DNA of 64,000 bases from Deltaproteobacteria bacterium UBA6601 (GTDB lineage Bacteria > Myxococcota_A > UBA796 > UBA9615), in the NCBI GenBank assembly GCA_002433485.1, contig DJIF01000084.1:54352-118351 (forward strand), read 5' to 3'. A program made the translations under genes and the position numbers. This document shows, piece by piece, positions 46,764 through 55,133 of the stretch. The notes under the pieces were generated by a model. That model searched no databases. It was not told the DNA's origin and saw only the letters and a program-made list of their open reading frames with translations. Each line of letters opens with the position of its first letter. Position 1 is the first letter of the stretch.

Positions 46764-48092
46764 TCAAGACAGCCCCAAACCAAGCTGGCGACGGACATCG
46801 CCGACCAGATACAGGGAACCAGCAACCAGCAACTCATCTTCGGGTCCCAGCTCACTGAGCAGCCGCTCGAGCGCGATCGAGACAGTCGGTTGGTGCTCGA
46901 TGGCAAGCCCGCCCTGCACATCTCGCAGAGCCCTGGCCAATATTTCAGGTGCAGCAAACCGATCGCTACTGGTACCTGCCGTACACACCACTTGATCAAC
47001 ATGAGGCAACAGCGCTGCGGCGACCCCAACTTGCTCCTTATCCGCCATCGACGCGAACAGCCAGATCCTACGCTGCGGTCTCGGGCGGGCTGCCAGTGTG
47101 GCTGCGAGGGTGGCAGCCCCCGCCGGATTGTGGGCACCATCAAGCAGCACCCGGCCACCTGCCGAAAGTACGAGTTCTTCAAGCCGTCCAGCCAGGCTCG
47201 CACCGGCGAGGCCTCGCACCAGCTGCTCTGATTGCGGCAGCGAGCGACCGGTGACCGCGCAGAGTTCCTCAACAATCGCCAGCGCACAGGCCGCATTCTG
47301 TCCCTGGTGCCACCCTGCCAGGCCAAGCCCCCCCCGCAACTGCAGCCGCTGACTGCGGTAACAAAACTCACCACGGGCCATGCTCCATTGAAAGTCCTGT
47401 CCAATGACTGAGACAGAAGCCCCAGCCAGCTCCGCCTCCCTGCGCAGCACCGTGAGCCGATCCTCACGAGACTCACCGAGCACCATGGGCCGACCCGCTA
47501 CCGCAATCCGAGCTTTAGTCGCGGCAATATCAGCCAAATCACTACCGAGAAACTTCTGATGGTCCAAGTCCACAGAGACCACCGCTGTAACCTTCGGGTC
47601 GCAGGCTCTGGTCGCGTCAAATTCACCACCCATTCCCACTTCAACCACTGCAGCATCAACCCGCTGCTCCCGAAACCAAGACATGGCGAGCAGCACCCCG
47701 AGCTCGAAAAACGTAAAAGATCCAAGCTCCGGGTCCTCCTCGATGAGAGGGCGCAAGGAAAGCGCCAGGCGGTCCAGTGCCTCTGGGCTGATCAATTCTC
47801 CCGCTACGGAAAACCGTTCTCGATAGCTGACCAGATGCGGTGAGGTGGTAGCGCCAACCCGCCAACCACCGCTGGACAGCAGCGAGCGAACAAAGGCCAC
47901 TGTTGAGCCCTTGCCGTTAGTGCCACCCACCAGAACGCTGGGGAAGGAGGCCTGCGGGTCAGCGGCCAGGGCAAGGGCGCGGCGGATGTTGCCCAAGCCC
48001 AGCTTCACCCCGCGAGACTGCACCTGCTCGAGCCACGAGCTGAGAGCAGGCCCTACGAAGAACGGTTCCCGGCCGCCAAGCTGAGACACCAA
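46764..48092 (-). CDS. folC: Folylpolyglutamate / dihydrofolate synthase
   Basis: FolC adds glutamate to folates and, in bacteria, makes dihydrofolate from dihydropteroate. The 442-residue Mur-ligase-fold protein shows the ATP loop VGGTNGKGST (56-64), TSPHLVSYRER, VVEVGMGGEFDATR and DGAHNPAGA. The start is a TTG or the next-codon GTG; neither has a clear ribosome-binding site. It follows accD by 15 bases, a common accD-folC arrangement. Confidence 0.9.
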   Translation of the reverse strand: MVSQLGGREPFFVGPALSSWLEQVQSRGVKLGLGNIRRALALAADPQASFPSVLVGGTNGKGSTVAFVRSLLSSGGWRVGATTSPHLVSYRERFSVAGELISPEALDRLALSLRPLIEEDPELGSFTFFELGVLLAMSWFREQRVDAAVVEVGMGGEFDATRACDPKVTAVVSVDLDHQKFLGSDLADIAATKARIAVAGRPMVLGESREDRLTVLRREAELAGASVSVIGQDFQWSMARGEFCYRSQRLQLRGGLGLAGWHQGQNAACALAIVEELCAVTGRSLPQSEQLVRGLAGASLAGRLEELVLSAGGRVLLDGAHNPAGAATLAATLAARPRPQRRIWLFASMADKEQVGVAAALLPHVDQVVCTAGTSSDRFAAPEILARALRDVQGGLAIEHQPTVSIALERLLSELGPEDELLVAGSLYLVGDVRRQLGLGLS

Positions 48093-48107
48093 CGTTTCGT
48101 CTACTGA

Positions 48108-48986
48108 CTAGGGATACAGCAAGGAAAGGATGTCAGTGATTCGCTGACGCAGTTCCCTGCGGTCGACAACCTGATCGACCATGCCATGATCAAGCAAAAA
48201 CTCGCTGCGCTGAAAGCCCTCTGGCAGCACCTCACGAATGGTCTGCTCAATGACCCGAGGGCCAGCAAAACCGATGAGCGCCTTGGGCTCAGCCAGGATC
48301 ACATCACCCAGCATCGCGAAGGAGGCCGCTACACCGCCGGTGGTGGGATGAGTTAAGAGCGATATATAGGGGACACCCTCGTCTCGAAGACGCCCCAGCA
48401 CCGCTGTGCTTCGCGCCATCTGCATGAGCGACAAAACGCCCTCCTGCATGCGCGCGCCGCCCGATGAGTTAATGCAGATCACGGGTATCTTTTCCGCCAG
48501 AGCCAGCTCAAACAGCCGCGTCACTTTCTCGCCAACCACCGAACCCATGGATCCACCCATAAAGGAGAATAAAAAGGTTCCAATGGCGATGGGTCGCCCA
48601 CCAAGCCGGGCACGGCCATACATAAAGGCCGACTTACGAGAGGTCTTGGCCACCGAGGCCTTGAGCCGATCCGCGTAGGACTTGCTGTCGACAAAGCCCA
48701 GCGGGTCTTCTGAGGTCAACTCAAGGTCAAGCTCCTCGAAGCTGCCCTCATCAACCAACAACATCAAGCGCTCCTCACCACCAATCCGATGATGATGACC
48801 ACAACTTGCACAGACCATCCCGGCCCGGACCAGCTCTTCGGTCCGCAGGTATTCGGCGCAGCCGTCACACTTGTGCCAAAGACCTGACACCGCTTCAGAG
48901 CTTTCGCGTTCGGTCTGGGGCACCGGCCCGCCCCGCTCTCGATGGAACCAGGCTCCTCCGCTCCCCTGATCACTCTGCTCAGACAT
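48108..48986 (-). CDS. accD: Acetyl-CoA carboxylase carboxyltransferase subunit beta
   Basis: AccD with AccA transfers the carboxyl from biotin to acetyl-CoA to start fatty acid synthesis. The 292-residue protein carries the four-Cys zinc finger (C40, C43, C59, C62) and the carboxyltransferase motifs GGSMGSVVGEK, INSSGGARMQEG and SLLTHPTTGGVAASFA. The ATG at 48986 has GAGG seven bases upstream; a TTG at 49004 is less likely. Confidence 0.94.
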   Translation of the reverse strand: MSEQSDQGSGGAWFHRERGGPVPQTERESSEAVSGLWHKCDGCAEYLRTEELVRAGMVCASCGHHHRIGGEERLMLLVDEGSFEELDLELTSEDPLGFVDSKSYADRLKASVAKTSRKSAFMYGRARLGGRPIAIGTFLFSFMGGSMGSVVGEKVTRLFELALAEKIPVICINSSGGARMQEGVLSLMQMARSTAVLGRLRDEGVPYISLLTHPTTGGVAASFAMLGDVILAEPKALIGFAGPRVIEQTIREVLPEGFQRSEFLLDHGMVDQVVDRRELRQRITDILSLLYP

Positions 48987-49039
48987 CGCGCACCTCTTCT
49001 CCAATTACCTCACACCCTCTTCTAGCAGTGAGGCCGCGA

Positions 49040-50113
49040 TTATTGCATCCGGTCGACAAATTCTGCCACCGCATCATGCAACTGGGGCCGAAAGCGACGA
49101 ATCGCCGCGCCATTGCCGCGCTCCGGGTGCACCCTGTTACTGAGCAAAACCACCGCAATGGCACGCTCCGGATCTACCCACAGCGAGGTCCCGGTAAAGC
49201 CCAGGTGACCATGACTCCGCCGCGACAACTGCTGGCCGGCTGAAGAGGTCCCACTGCTGACCGTGTCCCAACCCAAGATATGCCCACCAGCGGCAGATCC
49301 AGACCAGGCCTGGTCTCGGAGCTCAGCGGGAAGAAAGGACAACTCAGGAGCCTGCCACCAGGCGCGTGCAAAAGCAGCAACCTGCTCGGCACTGGCAAAC
49401 AGTCCCGCGTGCGCGGCAACTCCACCCATTGCCCAGGTATTGTCATCATGAACTTCGCCGCATAGGAGCCCGCGATAAGGACATTGTTCGGTAGCGGCAA
49501 AGCGACCCGTAGCAATCCGCTGCAAGGCAGCTGATTCACCTCCGTTCACCGGGCGATAGCCCACCTCGACAAGGCCGAGAGGGACCAGTACTTCTTGTTC
49601 CATCAGCTCGCGAAACGACCGCCCACTGGCGCGCTCCAACAGCTCCATCAAGACCAGAAAGCCCACATCCGAATAGCAATGTCGACTGCCCGGGGGCGCT
49701 TCAAGAGGCTCCAGCAGCGCCGCCTCCCGCACCGGAACGGAAGACTCAAAGTAAGGTCTCCAGGCAGGTAGACCACTGCGATGCTCAAGGAGATTGCGCA
49801 GAGTCACACCGCGCAACTGCTGCCCTTGGGGGGCCAGCACATGCGAGACGTCCACATCAAGCTCCAAGACCTCTGCAGCGACCAGGCGCAAACTCAGGGT
49901 CGCCGAGAACAGCTTGGTCAGCGAGGCTATGTCAAACAGAGTGCTGGGCTGCATAGCTGGTCCTGAAGGCAGGCTACTGACGCGACCCACGGCGAGCTCA
50001 AGCAAGGCTCCCGTACCCCGGAGCCCCTCAACCCGCAGTACCGCACCAGAAAACACCCCCTCCTTAGCGCCGCGCTGGAGCAGGGCCTCGACCGCAGCAT
50101 AGCTAGCGGACAA
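49040..50113 (-). CDS. Beta-lactamase-fold serine hydrolase
   Basis: The 357-residue protein is a class C / DD-peptidase-fold hydrolase. SLTK at 64-67 holds the Ser-Lys pair, CYSDVGF is the Tyr motif, and HLGFTGTS stands where KTG or HTG is expected. No signal peptide is seen with the chosen start, so it may be cytoplasmic or a non-beta-lactamase esterase. The TTG at 50113 is favoured because GAGG lies six bases before it; it overlaps ldcA by 11 bases. Its tight linkage to ldcA suggests cell-wall peptide metabolism. Confidence 0.8.
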   Translation of the reverse strand: MSASYAAVEALLQRGAKEGVFSGAVLRVEGLRGTGALLELAVGRVSSLPSGPAMQPSTLFDIASLTKLFSATLSLRLVAAEVLELDVDVSHVLAPQGQQLRGVTLRNLLEHRSGLPAWRPYFESSVPVREAALLEPLEAPPGSRHCYSDVGFLVLMELLERASGRSFRELMEQEVLVPLGLVEVGYRPVNGGESAALQRIATGRFAATEQCPYRGLLCGEVHDDNTWAMGGVAAHAGLFASAEQVAAFARAWWQAPELSFLPAELRDQAWSGSAAGGHILGWDTVSSGTSSAGQQLSRRSHGHLGFTGTSLWVDPERAIAVVLLSNRVHPERGNGAAIRRFRPQLHDAVAEFVDRMQ

Positions 50114-51047
50114 GCGGTGCCTCGCGAAACTCAACCAGCCCCTGGCCAGCGTCCATGCGGACCCGCGTTCCCACCGGAAACGCAAGATTCGGCTCGCCGT
50201 GCCCAAATGACAGGCCGGCGACTACCGGAATGGGCAGGTTACGAAACACCCGATCTGCAGCGTCTCGCCAGCTGGGCTCGCCAGCCGGCTCATCACAGCC
50301 GACAAAATCACCGAGCACGACCCCCTCGACCCCGGCAAACAAACCGCTCTGGTGGAGCTGGGTAAGGAGACGATCTATCCGATAGGGGCGCTCGCCTACA
50401 TCTTCCAAAAACAGCACTGCTCCTCGCGTATCGGGTTGTAGCGGAGTGCCGCACAGCGCGGCCAGTAAGGACAAGGATCCTCCCAAGACCCTTCCGCTCG
50501 CAACCCCCGGGGACAGGCACCAACCGTGAGCATCGTCGAGGGCGCTCCTCATGGAGCTTGGCTTTTGGTCACTGCGAAGCAGCTCACGAAGGCGCTGAGC
50601 GCCCGCCTCATCGCTCCCCTTCCCCAAGGCTCCAACCATAGGACCGTGAAAGCTGGCCATCCCCACTTCGCTGTACAACCACTGCAGCAGCACTGTCAGG
50701 TCCGAGCAGCCAACAACGACCTTTGGATGGGCCCGCACCAGCTCAGCATCCAGCAGGGGCAGCAAAGTAGTCAGCCCATAGCCGCCCCGCACCGGCAAAA
50801 TGGCCGCCGCCTCAGCGTCAAGGAAAGCTGCATGCAGTTCGTCCGCGCGACGCCGGGGCGAACCCGCCAGGTAGTGCCAGGAACTGAAAATGTCATCGGG
50901 GACCCGAACTCGATAGCCCCACGACTCAAGAACCCTCACCCCCGCAGCGAGGTCTTCGCTTTTAAAGGGCGAGGCAGGAGCCACCACTCGAATGACATCA
51001 CCGTCTTGCAGAGCCCGTGGGCGAATAAGCGTGCGGTTCTGGGTCAC
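50103..51047 (-). CDS. ldcA: Muramoyltetrapeptide L,D-carboxypeptidase
   Basis: LdcA (family S66) trims the terminal D-Ala from murein tetrapeptide in the cytoplasm during peptidoglycan recycling. The 314-residue protein shows ILPVRGGYGLTTLLP, the nucleophile region VGCSDLTVLL with S115, FLEDVGERPYRIDR with the catalytic Glu, and LSFGHGEPN with the His. The start is a GTG 27 bases downstream of the tRNA-Arg gene, so they may share a transcript. The product feeds Mpl, encoded at 60 kb. Confidence 0.9.
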   Translation of the reverse strand: MTQNRTLIRPRALQDGDVIRVVAPASPFKSEDLAAGVRVLESWGYRVRVPDDIFSSWHYLAGSPRRRADELHAAFLDAEAAAILPVRGGYGLTTLLPLLDAELVRAHPKVVVGCSDLTVLLQWLYSEVGMASFHGPMVGALGKGSDEAGAQRLRELLRSDQKPSSMRSALDDAHGWCLSPGVASGRVLGGSLSLLAALCGTPLQPDTRGAVLFLEDVGERPYRIDRLLTQLHQSGLFAGVEGVVLGDFVGCDEPAGEPSWRDAADRVFRNLPIPVVAGLSFGHGEPNLAFPVGTRVRMDAGQGLVEFREAPLVR

Positions 51048-51073
51048 TGTTCCAACCCCCGGTTAAGATGTAG

Positions 51074-51150
51074 TGGCGCTCCCGGCAGGATTCGAACCTG
51101 CGGCCCTTCGCTTAGGAGGCGAATGCTCTATCCTGCTGAGCTACGGGAGC
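51074..51150 (-). tRNA. tRNA-Arg (CCT anticodon)
   Basis: The minus strand folds into a full cloverleaf: acceptor GCTCCCG with CGGGAGC, D-stem GCTC/GAGC, anticodon stem TTCGC/GCGAA with loop CTCCTAA (anticodon CCT, reading AGG), T-stem GCAGG/CCTGC with loop TTCGAAT, discriminator G, and an encoded CCA. It is the only tRNA gene seen in the window. Confidence 0.97.
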
Positions 51151-51300
51151 CTGGTTCCACACTTCTGGCCGGCAAGCCTCGCCCACTTGGAAGCAGATTG
51201 CAAGGGGGTGAAGGGGGCTCGGGCAGGGCTTGCGCCTTGACCCCGTTTCAGCAGGGTGCTAGCTCTCAGTGCAGCGGTTTCAACCTTCGGAGAAGAGCCG

Positions 51301-52452
51301 ATGAAGCGACTCAAAGACACTTCCTGCGGCGCCCTTCGGCACTGCCTAAGCCTGACGCTGTTGCTGTTCAGCAGCGGCTGCAACTGTAGCGACCAGACCG
51401 TCGCCGAGCCGCCCCCGGATCCAACCCCTGCACCTAGCTACAACCGGGGCTTCTACGTTGACATGGCACTGGACAGCGCGGGCAACCCATGGCTCGCCTA
51501 CCAGGACCGCGACACCACCGCACTGGCCATAGCCCAGGGCAGCGGTGAACCAATTCAGTTCAGCCACCAGACCATAGACGGTGAAGGCGAAGTACAAGGT
51601 GGGCTGCTGATCGGCAACTTTGACGGGGGCTATTACGCCTCCATCGCTCTTGATGCTGGAGACGTGCCGCACGTCGCCCACTGGGACCAAGAAGGTGGGA
51701 GACTGCGCTATGGCACCAACTCCGGCGAAGGCTGGGAATTCACCACCGTCGAAACCGGAAATGTCGGTCAGTTCGCCAGCATCGGCCTGCGCCAGGGCGA
51801 ACCGATTATTGCCTACTACGACTACGGCGCCCAGACACTTAAGGTAGCCCACCGCAGTGAGGGCAGCTGGGAGCTGGAGGTCGTGGATGAAGGCGATGGC
51901 AGCACCACTTCAGGCTGCGGCAAATACGCAGACCTATTGGTTGGCGAGAATGGAACCGTCTACATCGCCTACCACGACGCTGCAGCGGGTGAACTGAAGG
52001 TCGCGAGCGGGACCCCTGGGAGCTGGGTTCTGCAGAGCTGGTTCGCAAGCGAGACCGGCCCAACCGGCCTGTGGCCCGACATCAGCCAACAGGGCGGCAG
52101 TCTCTATGTCTCCTTTCAGGACCAGAGCGAGGGGGCCGGTGGGCTGATGTTTGGGCGCTGGACCGGCTCCGAGCTGGACGCCACCTCCGTACATGCCGGC
52201 GAATTTATCGGCGCCGACTCAGCAACCGCATGGTCTGGGTCCAACCCGCTGATCATGTACCACGATGGTGTCAACAACGACGCACTGCTAGCTACCAACA
52301 GCGGCGCTGGCTGGACCCACAGCGTACACCGCAGTGAAGGGGCCCACGGGTTCCACAACACGCTCATCGTGGGCAGCAACGGCCAGCTCAACTGGGCGGC
52401 CTTCAACCACACCAGTACAGACATCGAGTTCGAGCGTTTCTCGGCCCCCTGA
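51301..52452 (+). CDS. Lipoprotein with beta-propeller-like repeats
   Basis: I start at the ATG at 51301, with GGAGAAG upstream, giving 383 residues; Cys27 in LLFSSGC is a plausible lipid site. A Pro-rich spacer (PPPDPTPAPSY) precedes about six repeats of roughly 50 residues with the pattern ASIALDAGDVPHVAHWD, ADLLVGENGTVYIAYHD, PDISQQGGSLYVSFQD. These look like blades of a beta-propeller. No catalytic residues stand out, so it may be a binding or sensing protein on the outer membrane. It is followed 20 bases later by the TSP3-repeat gene. Confidence 0.78.
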   Translation: MKRLKDTSCGALRHCLSLTLLLFSSGCNCSDQTVAEPPPDPTPAPSYNRGFYVDMALDSAGNPWLAYQDRDTTALAIAQGSGEPIQFSHQTIDGEGEVQGGLLIGNFDGGYYASIALDAGDVPHVAHWDQEGGRLRYGTNSGEGWEFTTVETGNVGQFASIGLRQGEPIIAYYDYGAQTLKVAHRSEGSWELEVVDEGDGSTTSGCGKYADLLVGENGTVYIAYHDAAAGELKVASGTPGSWVLQSWFASETGPTGLWPDISQQGGSLYVSFQDQSEGAGGLMFGRWTGSELDATSVHAGEFIGADSATAWSGSNPLIMYHDGVNNDALLATNSGAGWTHSVHRSEGAHGFHNTLIVGSNGQLNWAAFNHTSTDIEFERFSAP

Positions 52453-52471
52453 TTCGGCCCAGGACATCACC

Positions 52472-53023
52472 GTGACCGCGTCGAGAAGCAGCCACTGGCA
52501 GTTGGCCTTTGGCCTGGGCATGGTGCTGGCCCTTAACAGCCCTCTCATGCTCGCCTGCGCGAGCTTGGGCGGCGCAAGCGCCAGTAAACCACGGCTCAAG
52601 ATGAGCCGGGCTGAGGCCCTTAAGGATGACCTCGACGGCGACCAGGTGCCCGACCGCTTTGACCAGTGCCCCGGCCAGAGAGAAGACCTCGACTCCTTCC
52701 AGGATGACGACGGGTGCCCGGAATTGGACAACGACCAGGATATGATCCCGGATGTCTATGACCGGTGCCCAGCGGAGAAAGAAGACATTGACGGCTACAA
52801 TGATGGCGATGGCTGTCCGGACTGGGACAACGACCAGGACCGCATCGCCGATCACCTGGACGCCTGCCCCTTTGACGCTGAAGACTACGACGGATTCGAG
52901 GACCTCGGAGGATGCCCCGATGACGATAACGACAAAGACGGCATCCTCGACAAAGACGACCGCTGTCCCATGAAACCAGAAACCTATAATCGTCGCCGGG
53001 ATCGGGACGGCTGTCCGGACTAA
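52472..53023 (+). CDS. Small exported TSP3-repeat protein
   Basis: The GTG at 52472, with AGGA upstream, starts a 183-residue protein with a signal peptide (LAFGLGMVLALNSPLMLAC) and a possible lipid-anchored Cys in an atypical lipobox. Four TSP3-type units of about 33 residues follow (DNDQDMIPDVYDRCP, ED.DGY.DGDGCPD). There is no OmpA domain; the chain ends right after the last repeat. A longer frame from 52334 overlaps the previous gene and is rejected. Calcium binding is expected from the repeat family. Confidence 0.8.
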   Translation: MTASRSSHWQLAFGLGMVLALNSPLMLACASLGGASASKPRLKMSRAEALKDDLDGDQVPDRFDQCPGQREDLDSFQDDDGCPELDNDQDMIPDVYDRCPAEKEDIDGYNDGDGCPDWDNDQDRIADHLDACPFDAEDYDGFEDLGGCPDDDNDKDGILDKDDRCPMKPETYNRRRDRDGCPD

Positions 53024-53056
53024 ACTGAGACAGAGTCCCCGAGCCGCCAGGACCCG

Positions 53057-55042
53057 CTAGTCGAAGCTGTTACTGATCTCTTCAGAGACCAGCATTTCTT
53101 CATTGCCGTAGTTGCGGACAATCACCTCGCAGTTACTCGCCTCCCCCGCTTCGCACCAGCAGTCTCGCCGTTCCTTCCACACTCCGTACTTGAGGCCGTC
53201 CCGATAGGTCCCCTTACTGCAGACCTGAGCGCGATTGCGAGAGGTCCAGCTACCGCGACTCGCCATCCCCGACGGATCGCAGGAGTAATAGCGCGGGCCT
53301 GGACGACTGGACCACTCACCGTGCTTGCGCCCCTCTTTATAGCTACCCTTCTCGACCCACCAGCCACACTGGGCGTCGTAGCGCTCAAAACTGCCGTGCT
53401 TCTGCCCCGCTGCATACATCTGCTTGCTTTCAAGGGTGCTGAAGGGAATCCCGGCATCGCGCTGCTCGGGTTCTCGGTAGGTCGTCCAGCGCCCTTCCCG
53501 CAGATCACTCTTGAAGCTGCCTTCCTCGCGCGGCTCTCCAGACAAGTGGTAGCTGGCGTAGGGACCTTCCTTTAGCCCCTGCTTCCACTGCACCGTGCTC
53601 TTGGGCACACCGCCCTCCTGCCAATAGGAAAACTCGCCATCCTTCAGCAGACTTCCTACCCGCGTGCTGGTTCCCCAGAGGTAGGTGCCACGACCGGTGC
53701 GAGCGCCCTTCTCATCCCAGCTCTGCCATAGCAGATGGGTCTCTCCCTGAAGCGGTGCGATCTCCTCGCTGAGCTGACCGATCTCATACCAACTGCGCTG
53801 CCAGACCAGCCTCCCTGCGGCATCGTAGTCCGCTGATTTACGCTTATTTCCCGACTCAAACCAACGCCGCTCCTCGACCAGAAAACCGCCTTTGTAGGAG
53901 AGCCTCTCCACCAGGGTTCCGGCCACCGACCAGCGCTGACTGATCAACCGGCGAGGGTCAAGGAGATCACGGTGCTCACGACTCACCTCAACCTGTTTTA
54001 GTTCGCCAGTCGAGGTCCGAACGACCAGCACGACTGCGGTCCCAACCTCGCCCTGCAAGGCTCCATAGACAAGCTCCTGATCGGGCCCATCGGGGAGTTG
54101 CCATTCGCCGATGGAAACCAGCTCATCGCCAGGCCGCAGCCCCGCTGTCGCTCCCGGCCCACCATGCACCACTGAAGCCACCTGCAACCGCTCCCCAAAC
54201 AGCAGTTCAATCCCCGGGCTCCCCACCGTCGTGGCTGGCCAGACGGTGGCCGCAACCTGTGGATCATAGTTAAGCCGTCGAGTCTGCGCGCCATTACGGT
54301 CAAAGACCTCATAGCTGAGGATCCGGCCCAATTCGCCATATTTACGTTTCTCACGAACCGCACCATTGCCGTGAAAAACTGACTCTGCGATCGGATAACC
54401 ACCGGCATAGCTGGCCAAGGACATCATCTCCCCTTGATCGTTCCACCGCTTGAGACTGCCGTTTTCTCCCTGTAGCTCTCGAGCCTCCAGGAGCTTCACC
54501 CCGTCAAGGTTCCACCGTTCTTCGAGCAACGGGACCTCCCCGTCCCAACGTGCCTCAAAGATCTTCTTGCCAAGGCGACCAAAGCGGCTCTCGCGCGCCC
54601 TGAGCCCGGCGATGTACTCAATCTCCTGGCTCGGCAGGCCCTCGTCATCGATCCAGCGATGAACCCCAACCGGAACGCCCTCCTCAAAGCCCTGCTCCAC
54701 AGCAACATCACCGTTGTTGTGCCAAGCCGTAAGGGTGCTCCATAGCTCGCCGTTGCGATACTCGGCCCGGGAGCGGGCGCTACCATCAGCAAACCAGGAC
54801 TCAAAGACTCCCTGTTCGAGCCCATCCTCAAAGTTGCCAATCTCGGCAACCGCACCGTCAGGATGGAGCTTGCGAAAAGGTCCGTGAGCAGTGCCGTCAG
54901 CGCGCTTACAGGCATAGCCCCCAGCAGCGCCACGGGTCTTCTCTGCACCCTCCGGACAGCTGACAAAGACCCCGCTGCTGCAGCCAGAGATCAGGATCAG
55001 AATGCAGCCAAAGCAAAACAACAGGGAGCGATTCGAGCGCAT
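53057..55042 (-). CDS. MORN/YwqK-like repeat lipoprotein with embedded PDZ domain
   Basis: The ATG at 55042 has GGAGG seven bases upstream and gives 661 residues with a lipobox (LISGC, Cys21). Repeats of about 22 residues on the pattern NGxxxxEGxYxxGxxxGxWxxW run along most of the chain (HGPFRKLHPDGAVAEIGNFE, AGQKHGSFERYDAQCG). They are of the YwqK/MORN type. A PDZ domain interrupts them at about residues 275-350 (VASVVHGGPGATAGLRPGDE). PDZ domains usually bind C-terminal peptides, often in envelope proteases, but there is no protease domain here. Function is unknown. An upstream extension to 55165 overlaps dsbD and is rejected. Confidence 0.85.
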   Translation of the reverse strand: MRSNRSLLFCFGCILILISGCSSGVFVSCPEGAEKTRGAAGGYACKRADGTAHGPFRKLHPDGAVAEIGNFEDGLEQGVFESWFADGSARSRAEYRNGELWSTLTAWHNNGDVAVEQGFEEGVPVGVHRWIDDEGLPSQEIEYIAGLRARESRFGRLGKKIFEARWDGEVPLLEERWNLDGVKLLEARELQGENGSLKRWNDQGEMMSLASYAGGYPIAESVFHGNGAVREKRKYGELGRILSYEVFDRNGAQTRRLNYDPQVAATVWPATTVGSPGIELLFGERLQVASVVHGGPGATAGLRPGDELVSIGEWQLPDGPDQELVYGALQGEVGTAVVLVVRTSTGELKQVEVSREHRDLLDPRRLISQRWSVAGTLVERLSYKGGFLVEERRWFESGNKRKSADYDAAGRLVWQRSWYEIGQLSEEIAPLQGETHLLWQSWDEKGARTGRGTYLWGTSTRVGSLLKDGEFSYWQEGGVPKSTVQWKQGLKEGPYASYHLSGEPREEGSFKSDLREGRWTTYREPEQRDAGIPFSTLESKQMYAAGQKHGSFERYDAQCGWWVEKGSYKEGRKHGEWSSRPGPRYYSCDPSGMASRGSWTSRNRAQVCSKGTYRDGLKYGVWKERRDCWCEAGEASNCEVIVRNYGNEEMLVSEEISNSFD

Positions 55043-55133
55043 ACAGAGCCTCCAGAACCCCCGCAAATCTACCACGCTCAAAGCTTGGGAGGTCGCATCA
55101 TCAGTCCTGGCCCAGCCAAACAGGGCCCCGCAC

